Shown one piece after another: positions 1 to 10,530 of a stretch of 59,986 bases of DNA. The stretch spans positions 1 through 59,986 of the forward strand of contig JAUCBJ010006003.1 in NCBI GenBank assembly GCA_032718475.1, written 5' to 3'. Both the position numbers and the translations under genes were made by a program. The notes beneath the pieces were generated by a model that saw only the letters and a program-made list of their open reading frames with translations, had not been told where the DNA came from and did not search any database. The DNA is from Nemertoderma westbladi. Lineage: Eukaryota > Xenacoelomorpha > Nemertodermatida > Nemertodermatidae. How positions within the stretch are numbered: position 1 is the first letter of the stretch; each line of letters starts with the position of its first letter.

Positions 1-328
1 ACCCTAACCCTAACCCTAACCCTAACCCTAACCCTAACCCTAACCCTAACCCTAACCCTAACCCTAACCCTAACCCTAACCCTAACCCTAACCCTAACCC
101 TAACCCTAACCCTAACCCTAACCCTAACCCTAACCCTAACCCTAACCCTAACCCTAACCCTAACCCTAACCCTAACCCTAACCCTAACCCTAACCCTAAC
201 CCTAACCCTAACCCTAACCCTAACCCTAACCCTAACCCTAACCCTAACCCTAACCCTAACCCTAACCCTAACCCTAACCCTAACCCTAACCCTAACCCTA
301 ACCCTAACCCTAACCCTAACCCTAACCC
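1..328. repeat. Telomere (CCCTAA)n array
   Basis: Uninterrupted CCCTAA hexamers run from the first base to about 328, where the array degenerates to CCCTTACC. The C-rich strand reads 5'-3' inward, which is the orientation expected at the left end of a chromosome (TTAGGG 3' overhang on the other strand). TTAGGG is the common metazoan telomere repeat. No variant hexamers are seen within the array. Confidence 0.98.
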
Positions 329-2117
329 TTACCAGATCCTAGTAACGATGTATCTTACTATAAGACTCTAGTAATGAAATGGGCTCGTACAGTATCTGAC
401 AACAAATCCCAGTCCAGGATATCTAAACAAACAGATACAATACACAAACTACTACTGGCGAGGAGCAGAGCCTGGTGTCTATTCTAGGTACGTGGGCGGG
501 TCTAATGCCTACGTACTAGACAAAAGGATACCTGTCCTCTAACCGGTATGGCAGATGTACAGTTACAGTAACAGACCAAACTCACGGGAAAACAATCCCC
601 GCGCAGCGAATCCTAACTATCGCTGACAGTCCTAAATACAGTAACTTGCCGCGGTGTGATTTATATGGTTTATATACGAGCTAGGTGGGTTACAGCCCTA
701 GCGTAACAATACTGATCCCCCTGTCTGAATCAGCCTAAAAAGGGTCGTGCCTAAATGTAACGATAACTGATCCCCCTGTACGAAATCAGTCTAAAAGGTC
801 AGGCCTAAATGTAACAATAACTGCTGCGCAGAAAACAACAGTTTTATAACGAAAATGAAATACTCCCTCTTGCCGTAACTAAATGTCTGATCCTAATTTA
901 CAAATACAGATAATTTCTGCCTAAAGTAATCTAAAGTGTGCTATAACTAGTAGAAACTCTAAGGGTAAATATGTTTTAGGGCGTGTGTGTGTGGGGGTGT
1001 TACAAATAAAACAATTTTGGTGTGTATCTTTTCACTAGGTTTTAGTAATTCTCTGACCGAAACAATACCGTGCGCTAGCTACTAAAATAAACTAGTCGCG
1101 TTTTGTAGAACTTTATACTCACAAATGACGTCAAAGCTCTCTCCTTCCTATCCACAACTCAAATGGGCAACCACGGTGTTAGTAACTACACCCGTGATCG
1201 GCACAAATACCAGATTCTGGTTGTAAGATAAGAAATAGGGATTAATTGCTACCGTACGTTAGCTGATCTGGTATACAAATTTGATTCTAGAACTTTGTTG
1301 CCGCGGTAGTTAGCAGCAATACCTATCAGTACGTGGCAAGGCGCGGTAGGATATTAATAAAAACCTCCCTAGGCCAAGCGGTGTGCCGGTAGCAGAAATA
1401 CTCCTTGCCTGATCAAATAACCAACTTCAGGCAGGGGGGGGGGGGTACTAATGTATGCTCTACAAAGCGAACCGGTACCAAACGGTCAGTACTGCGAATC
1501 ACTAAATTATGGAACATATGCTGTCTGTACCTAATATGTACTCGCGTACTGATGGAAGGCAATAATTCGCTTCTACCTACCTGTGAGGTATACAGGTAAC
1601 CCAGGGGTTCGCAGGACTGATAAAAGGGGGGGGGGGTTCTGCCTAAAATATAGTTATTTGATCCTAAATTTGCGGGATCTTTCCAACCGGGATCTTTTAA
1701 ACATCTTTCCCTGCGTTGCTGACGGCCTAACGGTCTAGGCGGTCATCTTCCCGATTTTTGGCTGTCCCAAAGTTGGACCAAAGAAAAACATGTTCAGGAG
1801 TTTACAAATATATTTACAGTTTACGACTTTATCAAACAGAATTGCAAAGTTTCAAAAAGAAACATAATAAAGTTTGAGACAAGTGAAGTGAAGAGATACT
1901 AGCTAAGAGTGGTGATAACCGAAGGCAAACCAGCCTTTATACTAAATCTGGGACATCGAATTTACTAGAACCTTCGAGAGTATTCGATGGCCTCACATTG
2001 GAGCAATAAGATATTCCATGCCTTATGATTGGCCTAACTCATCGTTCGATACGTTGTACGCACCTCATTGGCTTACCAATTTGTACCAAATGAAAATAAA
2101 TGGCCCCAAAATACAAA
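329..2117. other. Subtelomeric noncoding stretch
   Basis: No reading frame here resembles a known protein. It contains two pure G runs (1434-1445 and 1626-1636), a degenerate two-and-a-bit-copy tandem repeat (702-823), and AT-rich unique-looking sequence. I see no match to the LTRs or coding parts of the retroelements further right. Short ORFs such as the one at 1405-1599 run through a G tract and have no recognisable features. Confidence 0.7.
702..823. repeat. Short tandem repeat, about 54-bp unit
   Basis: A unit starting GTAAC-ATA-CTGATCCCCCTGT and ending GCCTAAAT occurs at about 702-755 and again at about 756-810, with several substitutions and 1-bp indels. The start of a third copy (GTAACAATAACTG) follows. 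It is a local duplication in the subtelomere with no coding potential. Confidence 0.75.
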
Positions 2118-2194
2118 TTTCCCGACCAAGATTCGAACTCGTAACCTATTTAATGCAACCAACGCCTTAACCATCTGACCACTACGCCACGAGA
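2118..2194 (-). other. tRNA-like sequence (tRNA relic or SINE head)
   Basis: On the minus strand an A-box-like TGGCGTAGTGG (2179-2189) is followed 40 nt later by a B-box-like AGTTCGAATCT (2129-2139). The outer ends can pair over about five bases and the T stem over four of five. No clean anticodon arm can be drawn, so a functional tRNA is unlikely. A tRNA pseudogene or the 5' head of a tRNA-derived SINE fits better. Unlike the similar unit at 20487-20560, no hammerhead motif follows it. Confidence 0.5.
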
Positions 2195-2320
2195 GTAACT
2201 AGGGGTTTTATGTATACAAATATGAATAGGCATATTACATTACTGTAACTTAATCAAAGTGCGTCGGATTTTCGAAAGTTTTTACGTTATACTACAAATG
2301 CTATTCTATAGTGAAATAAT

Positions 2321-3639
2321 TCATCAGATACAATAGATCCTGAAGGCGGAGGAAATAGATCTCGTTCCAGCAGACGTAGAAGAACGCCTCACCATCAGAA
2401 ATTGCCTAATTTGCCCACAGCTGTGAGAAGGCAACTAGCTAGTGCAGACTTAGGTAGTACAGAACCCACAGACCAAATTATTAGAGTAGAAAGACTCCCT
2501 ACTATAGTAGATGAGCCTGAAATAATTAGGCCTGTTCTCGAAACCACCCCTTCGGTGATAGAGACACCTGTGCTTCCAGAACCTAACTCTAAATTCCCTT
2601 TGCACAGTACTAAATTACCTGTGCCCAATAGAATAGCCACAGAAACAGCCCCAGTCTTGGACGCCGAGCAAGACATCCACGATTTATCGCCCGTCGTCCC
2701 TCGTCTACCCGCTACTATGTTGGCGGCTCCCGCTTCGGCGGTCGAGTGGGTGGATGAGGGACGGCGGGGGATGGATCTCCTGCTCGGACAATTGGAGGAA
2801 CAGCGTTTACGTTCCTCCCAGCACGTCCGAGAAATGGAAGGGACTGTGCAGCAGTTAAAGGGAACAGTAAGAGAGGGTAGGTTAGAACTGCAAGAAGTGC
2901 AGCAGAGTATCGCGTTAGAACGCGATAAATTAGTAAATATACAAAGGGGTATACCACCACCCCCTGTAACAATGTGTCAACCTGTTAGGTCTGAAGTATT
3001 TCATGCGCAAGGTGTGGAGCCTACACGCATCTATACTGCTAGTGAAGTAGAAACTCCTATAGTAAACCCTATTAAGGGTAACGATAAACCTGTTGATAAT
3101 GATATTCCATATAGACCTGATCATAATCCGAGAAATTTATATACCGATAACTCGATATTAAATAATACGATGGCCCAAGAAAGTTTTACGCGTCAAATTA
3201 CTAGAACCGAAGCACGTCAAGCGGTAAAGGTGGGAGAGATCGTCAAGTTCAACGGAGATGAGATGAAATGGTTACCTTTTAATGAATATTATAAAGATAA
3301 CATACAGAACTCTGTGCTATCTAACGGAGAGAAACTTAGATTCCTCATCGAGTGCTTGGAAGGATCTCCCAAGTTAATGGCGTTAAAGTTTATTGGACAT
3401 CCAGATGGATTAAGACAATTTTGGGATACACTAAACATCAGGTATGGTAATAGGACTAACATAGCTAGGTATTTGTATGTGAAATTGGTAGCGCCCCGAA
3501 AGTTTCTTAGCAGCGGGATTATAGAATTTTCCGATGAGATTCAGGAGATCTGTAGACAACTAGATTGGTTAGGTAAGTCTCATGAATACCAGAATTCTAT
3601 GGTTGTAGGAGCCTTAGCATCAGCTTTGCCAAAGGGTGA
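2321..3639 (+). pseudogene. A2 gag, central part (BEL/Pao, 5' truncated)
   Basis: This open frame (first ATG 2402) encodes the middle of a BEL/Pao Gag: a polar linker, a predicted coiled coil (about residues 110-180 of the 2402 ORF) and a DUF1759-type capsid region starting near AQESFTRQ and ending at LPKGD. Homology to the A1 and A3 gags begins abruptly near 2321, so the N-terminal gag, leader and 5' LTR of this + strand copy are missing. At 3640 the frame runs into the LTR of A3, inserted with a 5-bp target duplication (GGTGA, 3635-3639). The gag continues at 17290. The apparent C-terminal tail after residue 413 of the ORF is translated LTR and not protein. Confidence 0.85.
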
Positions 3640-4747
3640 TGTTCGCGCTTTTAAGACCTTTGGCAGTTTAACCCGCCAAATCTATATGTCTTCTAGGTTA
3701 TAAATCGACTTTAGCCTATGACAAGTATTTGATATAAATAAATCCAACATTAGCCGAAGCCAGTCAATGCGCGACCATTCACCCGCTGGATATACCCGGG
3801 AGACTGGATTCGGATGCTTTAATTTGATTGCGGTGCAGGCCTACCGTACTATTCGATTGATCGTTAATATATAATCTCTGACAAATATTATTCACTTTCG
3901 GGAAATATTAGCAGTTCCTTTAGGACGTGGCGCTCTATCCATATAAACAGAGTTATGACTTACACTATACACAACGGGATGGCTTATAGATCACAAAAGG
4001 TGCATTCTTTAGGAAATGCTTTGTTACTCGGTCAAGCACATACAGACTATTGCACACCACTGCACACTGAATTGCCGATATTCACTGATTTTAATCATGT
4101 ATAAAGAGAACAGCAACCGACATTTGTAGGGCCTATTAAGTAGCATTGAATTCACTACAAACCACGATAATGTATGTCGCAATTGCTATATGTAACCGGT
4201 CTCTCTAACATTAGTGTATCAAGAAGATTGGGGTTTCTGATCGTTTATCAATATTCTCCAAATAACAATATGCAAACGAATGATACATTTAATAACAAAC
4301 CGTAAATAGCAGTAAATAATGCGGTGAAAAGCAGTTTGAGTTTACAGCACGTAGTATGCAGTACCGTGCCAGACCAGGTAGGTAGTGTGCCAAGTTAACC
4401 AAGATAACAGTTTTGTGATCTTATAATTAAAGACGTTCTAATGTTGGAAAATTCAGAAACATTCCACAGCCGATGATGTTCTAAGCTGGGAAAAACGTCA
4501 TTACTGAATCATGTGATTCATGGTATACATTTTACACACAAAGAGGTAATCTATCACTGTGATTGGTCAACTGTTGTTCTGATTGGTTGATCGAACGGAA
4601 CAAAGAGGCTACACAAGTACAGCAAATCAGCCAACCAGCGGGCGGATTGTGCCACTAGAAGATACAGTTTAGAGGATTTGAGCGAATGGGGGAAAACTGG
4701 ATTACGAATGGAAAAGGCCAGTTATATCCCCCAAAAGCTTTTACACC
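3640..4747 (-). mobile_element. A3 3' LTR (first tandem copy)
   Basis: This 1108-bp LTR runs TGTTCGCGC...GCTTTTACA (TG...CA on both strands). It is preceded by GGTGA, matched by GGTGA right after the partner LTR (17290-17294). The partner at 16184-17289 differs at about nine positions. Orientation is inferred from the minus-strand gag and ORF3 of A3. A purine-rich tract (GGGAGCGG on the minus strand, 4748-4755) abuts the LTR and is the likely polypurine tract. Confidence 0.9.
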
Positions 4748-4823
4748 GCTCCCAGAAAATGGGATTTAATTATATAAAATATAAAAAATCACAGTTTCTA
4801 AAATATAAAAATACTCTAAACAG

Positions 4824-6024
4824 TTAGTCTTTCTTGCGCGGACGGCGTTTACGCAGTTTCTTGAGGCTAGCAAGAGTCCTTTTCTCTTTGGGGCGAGCCA
4901 CTTTACTAGGAGGGCTATAACTCCTGGGTGAAGGGTGCAATACAATTGCATCAGAAGGTTTAAGGTTACGGTCGGTGTCTCGTCCATTTCAATATGCTTC
5001 TCCTCGAGCTGATTTTCCTCCGCTTGTCGTTGGATACGTTCATCCAAAACTCTCGCAGAGAATAGGGTTGTCTAAGTTCGATATCTTCTTAGAGATTCTG
5101 GATTTCCCAATCGAACTGAGATAAAGCCAATTCGTTTATCGCTTGGACTTGCTGTTACAACTTACGTTTATCTGAACAAACGCAGGTTTCCTTTCTGATC
5201 TTTGTAGAATAGCGTTTAACTCGTTTCGTACAACGCTCTCCTCCACCTTGATGAAGGGTTGTATCGCGTTAAACTGGGACGACTATACGGTTGAATGGCG
5301 ATATTAGGTGTCCGCATCCCAATACGGCTAGGTAAGATGGGCGGCTAGCTAGAGCTCACTGCCGGAGTGTTACCGATTAATTGTTAGGGTAACACTAGAT
5401 CTTTGAACAGTGAATACAGCTCGTGAGGATCCGTGATACTATCAGAATCGAAAGTCTGATGTCTAACTAAGGAATGAGGAGGTCTGACCGAGGATTCCGG
5501 AACTCTGATCATTGGTTTATTTAAGGATCGTCTGAGTCGAACGAGCGTAGGTGATACGTCAAACAAATTTCGCTCGAAACTCCCGCAAGTATAGCGAGTA
5601 AAACCGTGTTTAGTGCAACGTCTCCGCGGATGTTTAGGTCTTTCCGTTTGTTGGTTGGGTCTAGGGCATTCATCGCAATAATACCAAAGACGCACGTCTT
5701 GTAGGGGAAACGCGAGTGATCTTTCTCCAGCTTACAATATTCCTCCATCTGTTCGAAGCTATCCGGTACAACAGGTAGCGGTCAATCGGCGGTAAGATAC
5801 ATCATAGTGGAATAGAGCCGTTTGAGTTCTACCATGCGGTCATGATGTATACCTTGAGGATATCGAGTTTCTAGATTCTGTTGACTGGTAATATCGAGAT
5901 AGGTTTCTCTCAAGAATTCCAGGTATTTGGTGAAGTCGCTGCGTTTATCCGGCTCTTCAACATCTGCACTTTCGAGTCGGTTTCGAATAGAATTTTCGTG
6001 TTCGAGTCTCAGTTTATCGTTCCG
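4824..6024 (-). pseudogene. A3 ORF3, truncated tandem copy
   Basis: This is a minus-strand copy of the family-A third ORF, lacking its N-terminal ~110 codons because the tandem-duplication junction cuts it at 6024. Broken frames cover 5782-6024, 5521-5748, 5384-5695 and the C-terminal coiled-coil/basic tail ending at 4824. Frame changes and stops match those of the longer copy at 7358-8876, so the damage predates the duplication. No known domain is recognised; see the entry at 7358. Confidence 0.75.
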
Positions 6025-6036
6025 GGTTAGGGTTAG
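6024..6036. repeat. Interstitial telomere-like sequence at a junction
   Basis: GGGTTAGGGTTAG lies exactly at the join of the two tandem units. Ten bases (6025-6034) belong to neither unit; the outer bases are shared. The repeat is in TTAGGG orientation on the + strand, opposite to the chromosome-end array. Telomere-type filler at a rearrangement junction is known from telomerase action at breaks or templated repair; which applies here is inference. Confidence 0.85.
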
Positions 6037-6173
6037 TTTCTTAGCAGCGGGATTATAGAATTTTCCGATGAGATTCAGGAGATCTGTAGACAACTAGATT
6101 GGTTAGGTAAGTCTCATGAATACCAGAATTCTATGGTTGTAGGAGCCTTAGCATCAGCTTTGCCAAAGGGTGA

Positions 6174-7281
6174 TGTTCGCGCTTTTAAGACCTTTGGCAG
6201 TTTAACCCGCCAAATCTATATGTCTTCTAGGTTATAAATCGACTTTAGCCTATGACAAGTATTTGATATAAATAAATCCAACATTAGCCGAAGCCAGTCA
6301 ATGCGCGACCATTCACCCGCTGGATATACCCGGGAGACTGGATTCGGATGCTTTAATTTGATTGCGGTGCAGGCCTACCGTACTATTCGATTGATCGTTA
6401 ATATATAATCTCTGACAAATATTATTCACTTTCGGGAAATATTAGCAGTTCCTTTAGGACGTGGCGCTCTATCCATATAAACAGAGTTATGACTTACACT
6501 ATACACAACGGGATGGCTTATAGATCACAAAAGGTGCATTCTTTAGGAAATGCTTTGTTACTCGGTCAAGCACATACAGACTATTGCACACCACTGCACA
6601 CTGAATTGCCGATATTCACTGATTTTAATCATGTATAAAGAGAACAGCAACCGACATTTGTAGGGCCTATTAAGTAGCATTGAATTCACTACAAACCACG
6701 ATAATGTATGTCGCAATTGCTATATGTAACCGGTCTCTCTAACATTAGTGTATCAAGAAGATTGGGGTTTCTGATCGTTTATCAATATTCTCCAAATAAC
6801 AATATGCAAACGAATGATACATTTAATAACAAACCGTAAATAGCAGTAAATAATGCGGTGAAAAGCAGTTTGAGTTTACAGCACGTAGTATGCAGTACCG
6901 TGCCAGACCAGGTAGGTAGTGTGCCAAGTTAACCAAGATAACAGTTTTGTGATCTTATAATTAAAGACGTTCTAATGTTGGAAAATTCAGAAACATTCCA
7001 CAGCCGATGATGTTCTAAGCTGGGAAAAACGTCATTACTGAATCATGTGATTCATGGTATACATTTTACACACAAAGAGGTAATCTATCACTGTGATTGG
7101 TCAACTGTTGTTCTGATTGGTTGATCGAACGGAACAAAGAGGCTACACAAGTACAGCAAATCAGCCAACCAGCGGGCGGATTGTGCCACTAGAAGATACA
7201 GTTTAGAGGATTTGAGCGAATGGGGGAAAACTGGATTACGAATGGAAAAGGCCAGTTATATCCCCCAAAAGCTTTTACACC
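6174..7281 (-). mobile_element. A3 3' LTR (second tandem copy)
   Basis: This is a full copy of the 1108-bp A3 LTR, nearly identical to 3640-4747. It is preceded by a duplicated 139-bp piece of A2 gag (6035-6173) that ends in the same GGTGA. It is followed directly by the polypurine-like tract and ORF3, so this is the copy still joined to the body of A3. Confidence 0.9.
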
Positions 7282-7357
7282 GCTCCCAGAAAATGGGATT
7301 TAATTATATAAAATATAAAAAATCACAGTTTCTAAAATATAAAAATACTCTAAACAG

Positions 7358-8876
7358 TTAGTCTTTCTTGCGCGGACGGCGTTTACGCAGTTTCTTGAGG
7401 CTAGCAAGAGTCCTTTTCTCTTTGGGGCGAGCCACTTTACTAGGAGGGCTATAACTCCTGGGTGAAGGGTGCAATACAATTGCATCAGAAGGTTTAAGGT
7501 TACGGTCGGTGTCTCGTCCATTTCAATATGCTTCTCCTCGAGCTGATTTTCCTCCGCTTGTCGTTGGATACGTTCATCCAAAACTCTCGCAGAGAATAGG
7601 GTTGTCTAAGTTCGATATCTTCTTAGAGATTCTGGATTTCCCAATCGAACTGAGATAAAGCCAATTCGTTTATCGCTTGGACTTGCTGTTACAACTTACG
7701 TTTATCTGAACAAACGCAGGTTTCCTTTCTGATCTTTGTAGAATAGCGTTTAACTCGTTTCGTACAACGCTCTCCTCCACCTTGATGAAGGGTTGTATCG
7801 CGTTAAACTGGGACGACTATACGGTTGAATGGCGATATTAGGTGTCCGCGTCCCAATACGGCTAGGTAAGATGGGCGGCTAGCTAGAGCTCACTGCCGGA
7901 GTGTTACCGATTAATTGTTAGGGTAACACTAGATCTTTGAACAGTGAATACAGCTCGTGAGGATCCGTGATACTATCAGAATCGAAAGTCTGATGTCTAA
8001 CTAAGGAATGAGGAGGTCTGACCGAGGATTCCGGAACTCTGATCATTGGTTTATTTAAGGATCGTCTGAGTCGAACGAGCGTAGGTGATACGTCAAACAA
8101 ATTTCGCTCGAAACTCCCGCAAGTATAGCGAGTAAAACCGTGTTTAGTGCAACGTCTCCGCGGATGTTTAGGTCTTTCCGTTTGTTGGTTGAGTCTAGGG
8201 CATTCATCGCAATAATACCAAAGACGCACGTCTTGTAGGGGAAACGCGAGTGATCTTTCTCCAGCTTATAATATTCCTCCATCTGTTCGAAGCTATCCGG
8301 TACAACAGGTAGCGGTCAATCGCCGGTAAGATACATCATAGTGGAATAGAGCCGTTTGAGTTCTACCATGCGTTCATGATGTATACCTTGAGGATATCGA
8401 GTTTCTAGATTCTGTTGACTAGTAATATCGAGATAGGTTTCTCTCAAGAATTCCAGGTATTTGGTGAAGTCGCTGCGTTTATCCGGCTCTTCAACATCTG
8501 CACTTTCGAGTCGGTTTCGAATAGAATTTTCGTGTTCGAGTCTCAGTTTATCGTTCCGCTTCCGCTGGGTATGATATTTAAATAAAACCATTTCCCTTTT
8601 GGTGTCTATATCGTTCGTATCGTGTAGGTCGATAGGATGACCAGTAGTTAAGAAGTCCATATACGTACCATTACGATGCGTATAGCGAGCGGTGAATTTT
8701 CTACAGTCCAACCCACGCGCAAGTTGCTCCCGGGACATTGGCGGTTAGATATAACGACCATCGTCCTCCGTAGTAGTTGGACCAGCGTCGCCGCGTATCA
8801 AGCTATCAACAAACGCTTGTAAAGGTAGAGTATATCGCTCCCTGATACCAAGATCATCTTCTATCAACTCAATCAT
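7358..8876 (-). pseudogene. A3 ORF3, unknown third protein of family A
   Basis: About 506 codons long, from ATG at 8876 to the stop at 7358, but broken by an in-frame TAA near 8746 and by frameshifts. I do not recognise the protein. Visible features: an acidic N-terminus (MIELIEDDLG), a region rich in charged residues with a repeated YPQGIHH-type segment, a cysteine/histidine cluster (CDEC...CTKH...C) read in one frame near 8150-8215, a C-terminal Gln/Glu-rich coiled coil, and a strongly basic tail (KLRKRRPRKKD) that could bind nucleic acid or act as a nuclear signal. There is no signal peptide or membrane segment, so an envelope role is not supported. It lies between pol and the 3' LTR in every family-A copy. 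Confidence 0.7.
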
Positions 8877-10530
8877 ATCTGCTATATAAGTTTATCCATA
8901 TTATAATGAGTTTATATTTAGGCGAGCGGGCGTCGCTGCCTACCCCTCTCTGCCCCCGGTCAGTGCGAGATCCTCAGCGCTGGTGTACTTTCGCCGATGT
9001 GCCTATCGCCAACGTCGTAGCTGCACAACGACTACAACAACCAGCACGAGTCACTCCACCGTCCGTCCCAAAGGCTTAGATATACTTCAGGTTCTTACTG
9101 GAGAGTTAGGGCTACTTTCACAATTGCGACTCGCTACTGTAAACACACCTTAGTAGTAACATTCACCTACAAACGCACAAATTCCACGTAACTGTCACAA
9201 ATGGTACACATTCTATCACACATTCGGGTCATTTGTCCATTAGTCAAGTGCCTTCCAGAATGTCACGTTGTTATTATGTATCCTTGGATACTAGCGGTGT
9301 GCTATTTATTCCATATGCTATTCAATGAGCAAGCTTTTTATTGTTCTGTTAACTCGCTTCTAATTCTAGCGTGGTTGTTGCTATGATGACATTATGGAAA
9401 GCTAGCGGTAGAATTAGGGTAATTCCCATGCATACAGATCTGGGATGCTATTTAATAGTAAGTCTTTAATGGTCAATATCATCTTTATACATGATTTTAT
9501 GAATTTTATCGGCTATTGACTCTATATTGGAGATTCTCGCACACTAATACACTTAATAGGTGAATCTCCGCTCCCATGATCTATTAATTACTGGAATTTT
9601 GGGAATATTATAAATTGTATAAAATAACAATTTATCAAATTCATTAAAAGATGAATTTAAATTTATTCCCGTAATTTTATTATTTAATATTAAAATAGAC
9701 ACAATTTTATTCCAGAACAAGTCTGGGGACTGGGATCCTTGATTCTAGGAATTTTGTCTTTTTAAGAGTATCGGTAAGTGCTACAATATCTTAATCGACT
9801 AGAATGTTAAAGGATCTGCAATTTGACAGATTTTATAAATATTAATAGTTAATATTTAGGATGGGCACCGGTTTATTCCAGAACAAGTCTGGGGACGTTA
9901 ACCACTGATTCTAGAATTTTGTCTCTCAAGTATATCGGTGGGTGCCGCGATATCTTAATCGACTAGAATTGCAGATGGTCAAAGGGTTTAACAGATTTAT
10001 TTTGCGTTTTACGCTACTGTTAAAGGGACATCACGCTACTATATGTATTATTTAATATACGGTATGAGAGCAATATCGCACGAAGCAATGTCAGTGTGAA
10101 GAGGCAAGTCGTTTCCAAGGTCTACCCAGAGCTTGGTTTAGCCGAGACACGAGGATCTGAACTTTGCATTCCTAATACTCTGCTTACCAATAATACTTAA
10201 ATATAGTAGGAGCTTTATTGTACTTTAATAAGTACGGATATTTCATCTTACTGTAGTCACGTATTTATAATGTAATGAACAAGTAACGGTACAGTAAGGA
10301 AAGAGAAAAAGAATTATTTCTCGCCGTCGCACTAAATATATAATATACAGGTAATTAAGTAATAAACGCTAATATATTGCACTAATCTACTAAATAATCG
10401 CTAAAATAACATTCTACTAAATAAAATTAAAGAAAACGATTATAATGAAATTACATAATAATACATACATAATATAAAATAATAGAAATAAATATAAAAT
10501 AATATAGTCACACACCCACTCCGTATGTTG
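8877..10530 (-). other. A3 untranslated block between pol and ORF3
   Basis: This 1.65-kb AT-rich block is conserved in position and sequence in A1 (28134-29859) and A2 (19477-21341). It contains a diverged direct repeat of about 150 bp (units near 9706-9850 and 9870-10005, each with TTTATTCCAGAACA and ATCTTAATCGACTAGAAT). No conserved reading frame spans the three copies; the 61-codon hydrophobic ORF at 9201-9386 is not kept in A1. It could hold ORF3 splice or promoter signals, but none can be assigned. Confidence 0.7.
9706..10005. repeat. Diverged two-copy direct repeat in family A
   Basis: Two units begin TTTATTCCAGAACAAGTCTG and end with ATCTTAATCGACTAGAAT, with GATTCTAG and TATCGGT motifs in the same order between. 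The same two units occur in A1 (about 28955-29055 and 29207-29310). A2 is rearranged there: one unit is seen next to 20040-20130. Function is unknown. Confidence 0.7.

Larger units (their letters stand above)
3501..8558. repeat. 2.53-kb tandem duplication
   Basis: Bases 3501-6024 are repeated at 6035-8558 (offset 2534). Each unit holds the end of the A2 gag, the A3 3' LTR and most of A3 ORF3. By eye the two units differ at about seven positions (for example 5316 vs 7850), so the event is recent. The second unit continues into the rest of ORF3. The first stops at 6024 and is joined through GGTTAGGGTT (6025-6034) to the start of the second. The duplication includes both A2 and A3 sequence, so it happened after A3 inserted into A2. 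Confidence 0.93.

Noticed and set aside
2321-3703. A 433-codon intact gag gene
   Set aside because: The last ~20 codons are LTR sequence, the N-terminus is missing and the rest of gag is 13.6 kb away.
3640-4747. Solo LTR
   Set aside because: The same GGTGA duplication is found at 17290 after a second LTR with gag, pol and ORF3 of matching orientation between, so it is the 3' LTR of a complete element.
9201-9386. Small hydrophobic membrane protein of 61 codons
   Set aside because: The frame is not preserved in the homologous region of A1 (about 28440-28640).
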